Assembly (NCBI GenBank): GCA_963849635.1
Contig: CAWKIA010000038.1
Coordinates: 62,001-126,000, forward strand
Length of the DNA stretch: 64,000 bases
Reading direction: 5' to 3'
DNA from: CAVRUD01 sp963849635
GTDB lineage: Bacteria > Chloroflexota > Chloroflexia > Thermomicrobiales > UBA6265
This document shows positions 18,786 to 28,157 of the stretch, piece by piece. The notes below the pieces were generated by a model. That model was not told the DNA's origin, did not search any database, and was given only the letters and a program-made list of their open reading frames with translations. Every line of letters starts with the position of its first letter. The first letter of the stretch is position 1. The position numbers and the translations under genes were made by a program.

Positions 18786-20489
18786 ATGGACGGGCCGCTC
18801 GATGCACGGCCGACACCGGACCAGTTCGCCGAGGCAAGCTGGGACGCGATCTTACCCTGGTACGAGCGACTGGCTGCCGCTCCCCTCGACGCCACGAACG
18901 CGGAGACATGGCTGGCGGAGTGGTCGGCCCTGACGGAAGCGCTGGCGGAGGCGGAGGCGCTGGCATGGATCGCCTACTCCTGTGACACCGGTGACCCGGA
19001 GAAAGAAGCGGCCCACCAGCGCTGGGCGGGAGAGATCTCGCCGCGCCGCCACGAGCAGGATATCCGCCTGACCGCCCGCCTGCTCGAGACCGGCTGGAGC
19101 CGTCCCGACGTCGAGACGATGCTGCGCCGGTTCCGCAACCAGCACGACCTCTTCCGGGCAGAGAACGTTTCCCTCTTGCAGGAGATCGAGGACCTCAACA
19201 CCCGGTATGTGGCCATCGTCGGTGGTATGACGGCGGAGTGGGAGGGGGAATCCCTGCCGCTTCCGCTCCTCGCCCCGTACCTGCTCGACCCGGACCGGAT
19301 CGTGCGCGAGCGCGCCTACCGTCTCTGGAACGCACCCTTCATCGCCGCCCGCGAGGAACTCGCCGGCATCTTCGACCAGCTGTATGCCCTGCGCCAGCGA
19401 CTGGCGGGGAACGCCGGCCTGCCGGACCACCGCGCCTACGCCTTCCGAGTCCTCGACCGGTTCGACTACGGGCCGGACGACAGCGCGGAGTTTCACGCGG
19501 CGGTCGAGGCGACGGTGGTCCCGCTGCTGAAGCGACGACGCGAACGCCGGCGGCAGAAGCTCGGCGTTGAGACGCTGCGGCCCTGGGACATCGGCGTCGA
19601 TCCCCTCGGGCGGCCACCGCTGCGCCCGTACGAGGGGGCGGATGACCTGATCACGCGGGCGGGGGCGGCGTTTGCCAACCTGGACCCGGCGCTAGGCGGA
19701 CATTTCGCGACCATGGCTGCCGAAGGGTTACTCGATCTCGACGCTCGGCCGAGCAAGCTGCCCGCCGGATACTGCTCGGCCTTACCGCACCGGGGACGTC
19801 CCTTCATCTTCATGACGGGAGCAGGAGTCGCCGACGACGTCACGACCCTGGTGCACGAGGCCGGCCACGCTTTTCACATCTTCGAGACAGCCGCGCTTCC
19901 GTTTGTCTTCCAGCGGGATCCGGGAGCGGAAATGGGTGAGGTCGCCTCGATGGCGATGGAGTTGCTGGCGGCGCCTTACCTGGACCGGGAGAGCGGCGCT
20001 TTTTACGAGGCCGAGGTGCTCCGCCGCGCCCGGGCGGAACATCTCGACGGGGTCTTGCGCTTGCTGGCCGGGGTAGCCCGGGACGACGCGTTCCAGACCT
20101 GGATCTACACCAGTGGCCAGGGCCACGATGCATCGGCGCGGGACGACGCCTGGGTGCGCTTTGGAGACCGCTTCAACCCCGGGCTCGATTGGGACGGACT
20201 CGAGGCGGACCGGACCTCCGGCTGGTACGACAGCCCACACATCTTTATGTTCCCCTTCTACATGATCGAGTATGGCCTCGCCCAGCTGGCCGCGCTCCAG
20301 ATCTGGCGCGCCAGCCAGGTCGACAGAGCCGGGGCGGTCGCCGCCTACCGCCGCGCCCTCGCCCTCGGCGGCACCCGGCCGCTGCCAGAACTGTACGCGG
20401 CGGCCGGGGCGCGTCTGGCGTTCGACGCCGGCACAATGGCCGAACTGGTCGGCCTGATCGAGGAGGAGCTGGACACGTTGGATGCCTGA
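18786..20489 (+). CDS. M3-family oligoendopeptidase
   Basis: This is a zinc metallopeptidase that degrades short peptides in the cytosol. The 567-residue protein has the HEAGHAFH zinc motif at about residue 357, with a downstream Glu-containing GEVASMAMELLA as the third ligand region, and the C-terminal FPFYMIEYGLAQLAALQIW typical of PepF-like M3 enzymes. The start at 18786 has GAGGA upstream; the frame is open further upstream but that part is not conserved-looking. It begins about 240 bp after the SDR pair. Confidence 0.9.
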   Translation: MDGPLDARPTPDQFAEASWDAILPWYERLAAAPLDATNAETWLAEWSALTEALAEAEALAWIAYSCDTGDPEKEAAHQRWAGEISPRRHEQDIRLTARLLETGWSRPDVETMLRRFRNQHDLFRAENVSLLQEIEDLNTRYVAIVGGMTAEWEGESLPLPLLAPYLLDPDRIVRERAYRLWNAPFIAAREELAGIFDQLYALRQRLAGNAGLPDHRAYAFRVLDRFDYGPDDSAEFHAAVEATVVPLLKRRRERRRQKLGVETLRPWDIGVDPLGRPPLRPYEGADDLITRAGAAFANLDPALGGHFATMAAEGLLDLDARPSKLPAGYCSALPHRGRPFIFMTGAGVADDVTTLVHEAGHAFHIFETAALPFVFQRDPGAEMGEVASMAMELLAAPYLDRESGAFYEAEVLRRARAEHLDGVLRLLAGVARDDAFQTWIYTSGQGHDASARDDAWVRFGDRFNPGLDWDGLEADRTSGWYDSPHIFMFPFYMIEYGLAQLAALQIWRASQVDRAGAVAAYRRALALGGTRPLPELYAAAGARLAFDAGTMAELVGLIEEELDTLDA

Positions 20490-20515
20490 CCGGCGCACGA
20501 GGAACTCACTCTTCT

Positions 20516-21489
20516 ATGGATACTCCCGAGACACTCCACCTTCAGTACGCAAAACGTCAGGACCTGCGCTACGGCGAGAATCCCCATCAGCGGGCCGCCC
20601 TCTACATCCGGGATGACGGCGTCTCTGGCGGGATCGCGACCGCCGATGTGCTCCACGGCAAGCCGATGTCGTTCCTCAACTACGTCGATGCGGATGCGGC
20701 GTGGCAGGCCGTCTGGGACATAGCCACTCCGGCGTGCGTGGTTGTCAAGCACGCCTCTCCGTGTGGCGCCGCGACCCGAACCGATCTGGTCGATGCGTAT
20801 GTGCTCGCTCTTGGTGGAGACCCACTGTCTGCCTACGGCGGCATCGTGGTGGTCAACCGTCCTGTCGATGCCGAGCTAGCGGCAGCGGTACGAGATCTTC
20901 GCAACCCGCTGACCGGGCAACGCCAGCGCTGGGATGTCTTCGTCGCGCCGGCCTTCAGCGAGGACGGGCTCGCCATCCTTCGTGCCAAGTCGAAGGATCT
21001 GCGTGTGCTGCGGGCAGATCCGCCTTCGCCACGAACAGTACAGATTCGACCGATCTCCGGTGGAGTGCTCGTCCAAGAGCCGGACAGTTTCGATGAGGCG
21101 GAATTCCGGTTTGACGCGGTGACGGACCGGCCGCCCACCCCTGCGGAGGTCCGGGACCTCATTTCGCGTGGCGGCTGTGCAAGCACGTCGCGTCAAACGC
21201 AATCACACTGGTTCGGGATGACGTGCTCGTCGGCGTCGGCACCGGTCAGCCGAGTCGCGTGGGCAGCGTCGCGCTCGCGGTACAGGCTGCCGGTGACCGA
21301 GTTACCGGGAGCGTACTCGCCTCCGATGCGGCCTTTCCGTTCCCGGATGGGATCGAACGGGCGGCGGCGGCCGGTGTGACGGCGGTGGTCCATCCCGGCG
21401 GGTCGATTCGCGACGATGAGATCATCGCCGCCGCGAATCGGTTAGGGCTGGCGATGGTCGCCACGGGCCGCCGGCACTTCCGCCATTGA
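20516..21489 (+). pseudogene. AICAR formyltransferase domain protein (PurH-like), one frameshift
   Basis: It carries the AICAR transformylase half of PurH, which makes FAICAR in purine synthesis. RYGENPHQRAALY near residue 20, a VVKHASPCGAA region and the C-terminal GGSIRDDEIIAAAN and GRRHFRH are all family landmarks. The IMP cyclohydrolase half is absent. The frame changes near 21165 at CTCATTTCGCGTGG. One more T in the T-run would restore FAWRLCKHVASNAI, so one base is missing in a homopolymer. The length of about 325 residues fits a stand-alone transformylase. It starts 26 bp after the peptidase. Confidence 0.82.
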
Positions 21490-21541
21490 GCACCGGTTCT
21501 CGGATAGGCCGGTAGTCCGCGTAGGGCATGGATTCAGCCGA

Positions 21542-21578
21542 TGTGCAATTGACCTCAGTGCGGCCAAAGCGCATTATG
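21542..21578 (+). promoter_or_regulatory. Conserved leader upstream of a LuxR-ATPase relic
   Basis: A block ending CGCATTATGGGG, with ATTGACCT and GTGCG before it, closely matches 23931-23967 upstream of the intact LuxR-ATPase gene. In both places the regulator ATG follows within 35-45 bases. It is probably a promoter or autoregulatory site copied together with the gene. Confidence 0.5.
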
Positions 21579-21618
21579 GGGTCAGCCAGATTCCTCTTTC
21601 CCGGCATAGGGAACGCCA

Positions 21619-21990
21619 ATGTCTACCCATCGCCTACCCGTCCCGGGTCGGCCCCGACCGATGCTCACTGTCCCGCTCGATCGGGCAGAGCCGTCCCTTT
21701 CCCCCGATCTGCCCTGGCCGCTCAGCACGTTCGTTGGCCGCGAACAGGAACGGGCCGCGGCATTGAAGATCTGCTCGCGCATCGTGGCCGTGTGCGCCTC
21801 GTCTCCCTCATCGGCCCCGGTGGGCGTTGGCAAGACGCGCCTCGCGCTCGAGGTGACCCGCACGGCGGCGGCAGACTTCGCCGACGGCACGGTATTCGTT
21901 CCGCTCGTCCCGCTTCGCGATCCCGCGCTGATGCTGCCGACCGTTGCCAATGTTCGCGGCTTTCGAGGCCAGGCGCCGATCGCCGATTGC
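21619..21990 (+). pseudogene. N-terminal fragment of a LuxR-ATPase regulator
   Basis: It begins MSTHRLPVPGRPRPMLTVPLDRAE and LPWPLSTFVGRE, like the intact regulator at 24003. EDLLAHRGRVRLVSLIGPGG continues in another frame (change near 21765), and GVGKTRLALEVTRTAAADFADG returns to the first frame (change near 21825). Similarity stops near VLPTVAN at about 21950, where the 3' end of a convergent minus-strand gene begins. The gene thus lost everything after the start of the ATPase. Confidence 0.8.
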
Positions 21991-21993
21991 CGC

Positions 21994-23667
21994 CTAGTCT
22001 GCCTTCCACCACTGGTATGCCTTCGAGTAGATGGCGGCGTCGGTGCGGTACGAGTCCGGCAGACCCTTGACCCGGGTGCTGAAGATCTCGTACCAGTCCC
22101 AGAACATCATGAAGAGGAACGGGACCTCCTCGGCCACGATCGCCTGGATCCTGTGGTAAATCGCTGCCCGTTTTGCCGGATCCAGCTCTCTGAGACCCTG
22201 CTGCATTAGCTCGTCGACCTCAGCGTTCTCGAAATGGGAGAAGTTGTTGTTTGCCCCTGTCACGAGGAACGTCGTGGCGTCCGGATCCCCCTGTTCGCCG
22301 CCGTAGGGGGCGTTGAACAGGGACGAGTCCATCTCTGCGGCGCGCAGCTTCGCGATGATCGTCGCCAACGGTGCTTCGTCGATTCCCATCTCGATGCCGG
22401 CCTCGGCCAGGTACTGCTGGACGAACTCCGCCTCCTGGCGGCGGGTCGAATCGCCCGAAATCGTCGTGCAGGTAAAGGCCAGCGGGTTGCCGTCCTTCTC
22501 GCGGATGTCCCCGTCGCGGACCCAGCCGGCCTCGTCGAGCAGGGCGGCGGCTCGCACCGGATCGTATGGGTACCGGGGCACGTTTGGGTTGTAGAAATTC
22601 GGAAGCGCCGGAGAAAGGTTCGCGGTCGCCAACGTCGCCGCTCCGTGGAAAATCGCGTCGACGATCGACTGGCGGTCGATCGCGAACATCATCGCTTGGC
22701 GCACCCGCTTGTCGGAGAGGATCGGGTGCTTGTTGTTGAGCGGGAAGTGGTTGAGCCAGAGGCTGGAGGTGACGAAGGCCGTGAATCGCTCCGTTTCGTT
22801 CGCAAACCGGAGGTTGTCCTCGGTGACCAGCGGCCAGACGGACGAATCGGCCTCGCCCGTCTCCAGCGCGATGGTGCGCACGGCGGGTTCCGGCACGACG
22901 TTGAGGCGGACCCGGTCGAGATGCGGTGCACCGCGGAAGTGTTCGTCGAAGCGCTCCACTTCCGTGTAGTCGGCCGGTCTCCACTCCTTGAGCTTGAAGG
23001 CGCCCGTCCCAACCGGAGCCGCGCCGTAGCGTTCCTTGCCGAGCTCTTCGTGGTAGGCGGCCGGCACGATGAATGTGTCGGCTATCTGGACGAAGAAGGC
23101 GGCGTTCGGGGCCGTGAGGGTGACGACGACGGTGTACGGGTCTGGCGCTTCGACCGAGGCGACATCCGCGAAGAATTGGTGATTGAGCGCATCTTGGTGG
23201 GTCATGTACCACTCGTAGGTGTACTTCACGTCCGCCGACGTGAACTCGACCCCATTGTGGAATTTCACGCCTTGGTGCAGCTGGAACGTCCAGGTCAGGC
23301 TGTCTTCGGACACGTCAGGAAGGGTCTTCGCGAGGACCGGTTGAAAGACGAAGTTTTCGTCCTGCTCGACCAGCGCGTTGTGGATCTGCGCGACCATGAC
23401 CCGGTGGACCGCCGGCGTGGCTTCATCCGGATGAAGGCTCGCGATCTCGTGGTGGCCGAGCAGGGTGAGCACCCCACCCCTGATGGGCTGGTCTTCCTGG
23501 TTCTTGGTGATCGTTACGGACTGGGCGGGGTTCCCGAGGTCCTTGGTTAGCGTCTCGAACAGGGCAGGCGTGGCGACAGCACCTGTAGCCACACGCTTGA
23601 GGATCTCCCGTCTGCTCGTGGGAGTGGTCCTGCGGAGCAACGCCGTGGGCGCAACGGTGCGGTCCAT
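21994..23667 (-). CDS. Peptide/nickel-type ABC transporter substrate-binding protein
   Basis: This is a 557-residue family-5 solute-binding protein that would deliver oligopeptides or similar ligands to an ABC importer. The N-terminus TPTSRREILKRVATG is a Tat signal; there is no lipobox cysteine. SBP_bac_5 landmarks are QPVLAKTLPDVSEDSLTWTF, LHQGVKFHNGVEFTSADVKY, then GTGAFKLKEW and RVRQAMMFAIDRQ. No permease or ATPase gene is adjacent, so it is an orphan in this window. It lies between two LuxR-ATPase loci and is convergent with the first. Confidence 0.9.
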   Translation of the reverse strand: MDRTVAPTALLRRTTPTSRREILKRVATGAVATPALFETLTKDLGNPAQSVTITKNQEDQPIRGGVLTLLGHHEIASLHPDEATPAVHRVMVAQIHNALVEQDENFVFQPVLAKTLPDVSEDSLTWTFQLHQGVKFHNGVEFTSADVKYTYEWYMTHQDALNHQFFADVASVEAPDPYTVVVTLTAPNAAFFVQIADTFIVPAAYHEELGKERYGAAPVGTGAFKLKEWRPADYTEVERFDEHFRGAPHLDRVRLNVVPEPAVRTIALETGEADSSVWPLVTEDNLRFANETERFTAFVTSSLWLNHFPLNNKHPILSDKRVRQAMMFAIDRQSIVDAIFHGAATLATANLSPALPNFYNPNVPRYPYDPVRAAALLDEAGWVRDGDIREKDGNPLAFTCTTISGDSTRRQEAEFVQQYLAEAGIEMGIDEAPLATIIAKLRAAEMDSSLFNAPYGGEQGDPDATTFLVTGANNNFSHFENAEVDELMQQGLRELDPAKRAAIYHRIQAIVAEEVPFLFMMFWDWYEIFSTRVKGLPDSYRTDAAIYSKAYQWWKAD

Positions 23668-23930
23668 GTCGTGGCCTCCCTTCGCCTAAGTGCAATCGGT
23701 GAATCGCCGCAAGAGGTTGCGCTGCTCTGTTATGCGCGTCGGGTCGGCAATGGGGAGTGGGCAGAGTCTGACACACCGTACTGCGCATAACAATCAAGGT
23801 GCCAATACGACGTCCAAACCAGGCGGAAGGCTCGGTCGAAGCTCCGCCGCGTACCGCGACCAAGTCGAGTTCGTCCAGCAGGTCGCACTCTGGGTAGGTC
23901 CGGCCGCCGCAGTGGACCGCGCTGAGGTGC

Positions 23931-23967
23931 GGATTGACCTTTGTGCGACCGAACGGCATTATGGGGC
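23931..23967 (+). promoter_or_regulatory. Conserved leader of the intact LuxR-ATPase gene
   Basis: This is the same block as at 21542-21578: ATTGACCT, then GTGCGACC and GGCATTATGGGG, ending 36 bp before the regulator start. ATTGACCT includes a -35-like TTGACC. It is the divergent control region between the solute-binding protein and the regulator. Confidence 0.5.
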
Positions 23968-24002
23968 TCGTCGATCCCCACAGTTCCGGCACGGGGTGCC
24001 CC

Positions 24003-26423
24003 ATGTCCACCATTCACCCGCTCGATCCCGGGACGCCCCGGCCGCGGCCCATCGTGCCGCTCGATTGGCCGAACCAGCTTCTCGTGCCCAACCTGCCGGT
24101 GCCGCTCAGCACCTTCATTGGCCGGGAGCAGGAGTTCGCCGCGATTCGGGATGTGTTGGCCGCGCGTCCCCGGCGCGTCCGGCTCCTGACGCTCATCGGG
24201 CCGGGCGGTGTGGGAAAGACCCGCCTCTCATTGGAGGTCGCCCGGGCGGTGGCGGCCGAGTTTGCCGACGGGGTTGCCTTCGTTCCGCTTGCCCCGGTCC
24301 TCGATCCGGCGCTGGTACTGCCGACCCTGGCCAAGACGTTCGGCCTGCGCGACACGGGTGGCCGGTCCGCCGTCGATGTACTCGCCGCGTTTCTGCAGGG
24401 GAAGGATCTGCTGCTCGTCCTGGACAACGTCGAGCACGTGCTGGCCGCTACCCCGCTGATTGCCGACCTCCTGACCGCCAGCCCAGGCCTAACGGTGCTG
24501 GCGACAAGCCGTGCCGTGCTGCACATCTCCGGCGAGCACGCCATCCGGGTACCTCCTCTGCCACTCCCTACTTCCGATCGGTTGGAGCCCATCGATCGGG
24601 TCGCCCAGTATGGAGGGATCCATCTCTTCGTCGATCGCGCCCGGGCAGCGGAGTCCGGGTTCGCGCTGACCGAAGCGAACTCAACGACCGTTGCGGCGAT
24701 CTGCCAGCGGCTGGACGGGCTGCCCCTGGGCATAGAGCTGGCGGCCGCCCGGGTGAGCCATCTGCCACTCAAGACGCTCCTCGCCCGCCTGGATCGGCGG
24801 CTACCGCTGCTGCGGGGGGGACCCCGCGATCAGCCGGCCCGCCTGCGGACGATGCGCGATGCCATCGCCTGGAGTCACGATCTCCTTTCTCCCGAGGACC
24901 AACGGCTCTTCCGGCGGCTGGGCGTCTTTGCCGGCGGGTTCACGCTGGAGGCGGTTGAGGCCGTTGCTGGCGGCTTCCCCGATACCGCGGCCGACGTGCT
25001 GGACGGTGTGTCGTTGCTCGTAGACAGCAACCTGGTGCACCACCTGCCGGTCCCTACGGGGGCCGGAGCCCGATTCGGCATGTTGGAAACCGTGCGGGAG
25101 TTCGCGCTCGAACAATTGACCGAGCGCGGCGAGGAGGGGGCCGTCCGGGATGCACACGCCGCCCACTTCCTCGAGTTCGCCGAAGCGGCCGCTGTTGGGC
25201 TTATGCTGCCTGATCCGGTCGACGAGATGTGGCGGGAGCGGTTGGCGGCCGAAATCGACAACCTGCGGGCGGCGTTGACCTGGTTGGACGATCGGGGCGA
25301 CGAGGCCCAGTTGCTGCGCCTGGTCGTGGCAATGGGCCACTTCTGGTTCCTGGTGAGCGATTTTCACGAGGGTTTGGGGTGGCTTGACCGCGTCCTGGCC
25401 CGGCCGCCAGGGGCCGCCGTTGACTTGAGGGGCCTCGCCTTGTTCTGGGCGGGGCTGTTGGCCCTGTACCAACTCGACGCCGGCCGGGCGACCGGGTATC
25501 TCGACGAGAGCCGTGCGCTCTTCGAGCGCGGTGGGGACCAGTACGGAATAGCGCGCGCGCTGGTGGGCTCGGGCCTCGTGGCCCTGCACCAGGGAGACTA
25601 CGGGCGCGCCCTGGCACTCCACGAGCAGGCGCAGGTCCTGCTGCAAGCGTTCGGCGACGAAGACCACGGCCCTTCGTTCCTTGGCACTGTCTGCTTCAAC
25701 AACCTCGGGTCCGCCGCCTACGGCCAGGGGGACCGCTCGCGCGCGGTCGCTGAGTTCGAGGAGGCGCTGGCTCGTGCCCGCCGCCTCGGGCACTCGTCCT
25801 TGCTCCTCCTGGCCCTGATCGGGCGCGGCAACGTGGCGCGCGACGAAGGCGACTGGGGGGCGGCGCTCGCGCTCTACCAGGAGGCGCTCACGCTCTCGTG
25901 GGAGCGGGGCAACAGGCGCATCGCGGCCTACGCCCTGGCCGGCCTGGGCGAGGTCGCGGGGAGCTACGGGAATCTTGACCAGGCGGCGCGGCTGTTCGGT
26001 GCGGCGGAAGCCCTGCTCGAACGGATCGGGGTGCCCCTGTTGCCCGCGTTCCGTGCCGGCCACGAGCGTGCCGTCACGGAAGTTCGGGACCGGATGGACG
26101 ATCAGGCGTTTGCCGCGGCGATGGCGGCGGGCAGGACGTTGCTGTTGGAAGACGCCGTTGCCGAGGCTCGCACCGTGGGCGATCGACGGCCGGAGGGCAG
26201 CGCTGTCCCCACGGATCCACAGGTATCGCCGGGCGGTCTGACCCCTCGCGAGGTCGAGGTGTTGCGCCTGTTGGCGGACGGGCGCTCCAACGACGAGATC
26301 GCGGAGACGCTCTTCATCAGCCGGCGCACCGCCGCCGGCCACGTCGCCGGCATCCTCGGCAAACTGGGTCTGTCCTCCCGCGCCGCCGCCGCCGCCTTCG
26401 CCGTCCGCCACGGGCTCGCATAG
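24003..26423 (+). CDS. LuxR-type regulator with AfsR-like ATPase and TPR domains, intact
   Basis: This is an 806-residue cytosolic transcription regulator. Its NB-ARC-like ATPase has STFIGREQE, Walker A IGPGGVGKTRLSLEV and Walker B LLLVLDNVEHV near residue 140. A winged-helix part has MRDAIAWSHDLLSPEDQRLFRRL. TPR-like repeats span roughly residues 400-680. A LuxR HTH at the end reads LTPREVEVLRLLADGRSNDEIAETLF and RTAAGHVAGILGKLG. It is the only undamaged member of four such genes in the window and serves as the reference for the others. Its leader is shared with the relic at 21619. Confidence 0.9.
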   Translation: MSTIHPLDPGTPRPRPIVPLDWPNQLLVPNLPVPLSTFIGREQEFAAIRDVLAARPRRVRLLTLIGPGGVGKTRLSLEVARAVAAEFADGVAFVPLAPVLDPALVLPTLAKTFGLRDTGGRSAVDVLAAFLQGKDLLLVLDNVEHVLAATPLIADLLTASPGLTVLATSRAVLHISGEHAIRVPPLPLPTSDRLEPIDRVAQYGGIHLFVDRARAAESGFALTEANSTTVAAICQRLDGLPLGIELAAARVSHLPLKTLLARLDRRLPLLRGGPRDQPARLRTMRDAIAWSHDLLSPEDQRLFRRLGVFAGGFTLEAVEAVAGGFPDTAADVLDGVSLLVDSNLVHHLPVPTGAGARFGMLETVREFALEQLTERGEEGAVRDAHAAHFLEFAEAAAVGLMLPDPVDEMWRERLAAEIDNLRAALTWLDDRGDEAQLLRLVVAMGHFWFLVSDFHEGLGWLDRVLARPPGAAVDLRGLALFWAGLLALYQLDAGRATGYLDESRALFERGGDQYGIARALVGSGLVALHQGDYGRALALHEQAQVLLQAFGDEDHGPSFLGTVCFNNLGSAAYGQGDRSRAVAEFEEALARARRLGHSSLLLLALIGRGNVARDEGDWGAALALYQEALTLSWERGNRRIAAYALAGLGEVAGSYGNLDQAARLFGAAEALLERIGVPLLPAFRAGHERAVTEVRDRMDDQAFAAAMAAGRTLLLEDAVAEARTVGDRRPEGSAVPTDPQVSPGGLTPREVEVLRLLADGRSNDEIAETLFISRRTAAGHVAGILGKLGLSSRAAAAAFAVRHGLA

Positions 26424-26607
26424 CCGGCCATCCCCTGCACGAAATACCTACCTGCTCGAAAAGCACTCCGGTCACCAAACACGTCATCCGGACGGTGCGG
26501 CCCGCACGGCAGCGGCGCACCCTGGGAACTGCCCGGACGTGTTGCGCCGGTGTGCTGGCGGGAACGCCCTCCAGCGGTGACATCGATCGCTCGATGGAGG
26601 CATCACC

Positions 26608-27255
26608 ATGGTTCACCTTCTTCGCTGCCCTGCCGTCGTTTTCGCCCTGCTCGTCGGCGTAATCGGGCTTTCGGGTCCGGCTTCGGGCTACGCCGCTTCC
26701 GATCCTATCGCCGTCGCCAAGCGGGCGGTGGCCGTGCTGACCCAACCCCCCGTCGCCTTCACCGGCGGTGACTACGGTGGAGACGACGGGCTTACTCGGT
26801 GGGAAGACGACCACCCGATCGACAACGTGATCGCCTTCGGCCACGTCCTCCACGTCGCCGGGCGTGCCGACATGGTCGATTCGTCCGGACCCCGCTTCCT
26901 CGCTGCCGAGTACCGGCGCGCCTTCCCCGACATGGTGCTGACGGTCCAGGGTGTAGACCTGGTCGAGGACCGCGTTGAGGTGCGGTGGTCCCTACGCGGA
27001 ACGTCTCTGGGAACCTTCGCCGGCTTGGCGCCGACCGGCCGCCCGCACGAGGAGTCCGGGACGTTCACCTTCCGCATCGCCGGCGGTCAGGTGACGGAGA
27101 CCTGGGTCGAGGCCCAGACCGCCGACCTGCTGCGCCGGGCCGGGGCGGAATCGCTGCCGGCCGAAACGCCCAGGATGCAGTCCGCGCCGGAACCGCAAGG
27201 ACCCGGCGCTCCGTTCATCCCGGTGATCGAGGATGACCCGTACGCCGGGAGTTGA
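26608..27255 (+). CDS. Exported SnoaL-like (ester cyclase type) protein
   Basis: This is a 215-residue protein with a Sec-type signal of about 29 residues (LLRCPAVVFALLVGVIGLSG, cut near SGYAA). The mature part has the SnoaL-like fold pattern: EYRRAFPDMVLTVQGVDLVEDRVEVRW, then FRIAGGQVTETWVEA. SnoaL-like proteins include polyketide cyclases and many uncharacterised members; an exported form without neighbouring pathway genes gives no substrate. It ends in front of a perfect palindrome that can terminate transcription. Confidence 0.7.
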   Translation: MVHLLRCPAVVFALLVGVIGLSGPASGYAASDPIAVAKRAVAVLTQPPVAFTGGDYGGDDGLTRWEDDHPIDNVIAFGHVLHVAGRADMVDSSGPRFLAAEYRRAFPDMVLTVQGVDLVEDRVEVRWSLRGTSLGTFAGLAPTGRPHEESGTFTFRIAGGQVTETWVEAQTADLLRRAGAESLPAETPRMQSAPEPQGPGAPFIPVIEDDPYAGS

Positions 27256-27270
27256 CTCGATCGACCCTCG

Positions 27271-27302
27271 CCATACGCCGGTCCGGCCGGACCGGCGTAT
27301 GG
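27271..27302. terminator. Perfect 32-bp palindrome between convergent genes
   Basis: CCATACGCCGGTCCGG (27271-27286) is followed directly by its exact complement (27287-27302). It lies 16 bp after one stop codon and about 55 bp before the end of the convergent cupin gene, so a bidirectional terminator is likely. There is no T-run. Confidence 0.65.
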
Positions 27303-27356
27303 CTGACACGCAGATCATCACACCACTACGCAGCGCCGTACGTCCAGAAGAACCGG

Positions 27357-27885
27357 TCACACATCCGAGGGATCTTGACCCAGTGTTCCGTATGCCGGCC
27401 GCGCGTCTGGCACGACAACCATATCGTGCCGCTCCATCAGCGCTTCCGCTGCCGCTCGCGTCTCGTCGTCGGGGGCCTCAAGGACCCGAGTCAGGTCGTC
27501 GAAGTAGTCCTCGATCCCAGAAGGGGTGAAGACGGTGAGCTGCCTGGCGGGCGCGTCACCCTCGTTCCAGAACGTGTGCGGCACCCCAGAGGGGATGTAG
27601 ATGAGCGTTCCGGCCGGCGCGGTCGCGGCGTTCGCCGTCGATGAGGAAGGTCATCTCGCCCGCCAGGACGTAGAACGTCTCATGCCAATTGCGGTGCAGG
27701 TGAACCGGCGGGCCCGCCGTCTGCGGCGGCACGGCGAACTCGTACGCCGAGACGGTGCCATCCGTGTCGGCCCCGGTCGCCTTGAGCGTCACGATACCAG
27801 CGTCGCCCAGGGCGATCGTGCGCCCTTCACCCGGAACGCGGACCACGGCTCGCGCTCCTCTCGCGGGTCGTTCGGCGGTGGTCAT
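27357..27885 (-). pseudogene. Cupin-domain protein, one frameshift
   Basis: This is a small metal-binding beta-barrel protein. A strong GGAGGGAGGAGGG site precedes MTTAERPARG at 27885. The cupin motif is PPVHLHRNWHETFYVLAGE, followed in the other frame by MPHTFWNEGDAPARQL and IEDYFDDLTRVLEAPDDE. The change near 27625 fits one extra base. The repaired length is about 175 residues, with both His pairs and Glu in place. It is convergent with the SnoaL-like gene and may be a sugar or quercetinase-like cupin; the substrate is unknown. Confidence 0.75.
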
Positions 27886-28157
27886 CGACACCCTCCTCCC
27901 TCCATTTTTGTCCCGACTGCGACACGAGGTCTTGCCCACGGAGGCAACGCGATCGAGAACGCCGGTCTCAGGGGCAACTCTGGCGTATGCCCAATTGCTC
28001 GCTCATCCAGCATAACGTGACGAATGAATGAAGAAGACAGACCCGTGGGCCATACTTGGTCGTCGTTCCCGCATTCCCGCCCTCTTGCACTCCGTTCTTG
28101 CGCCCGAGCTGGGAGATAGGGTATGAATCGCTAACAAAAGGAAAGGAGCTTACAATA

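Noticed and set aside
22234..23550. Long plus-strand frame opposite the solute-binding protein
   Set aside because: It is the antisense of a clear family-5 binding protein, with no recognisable motif of its own.
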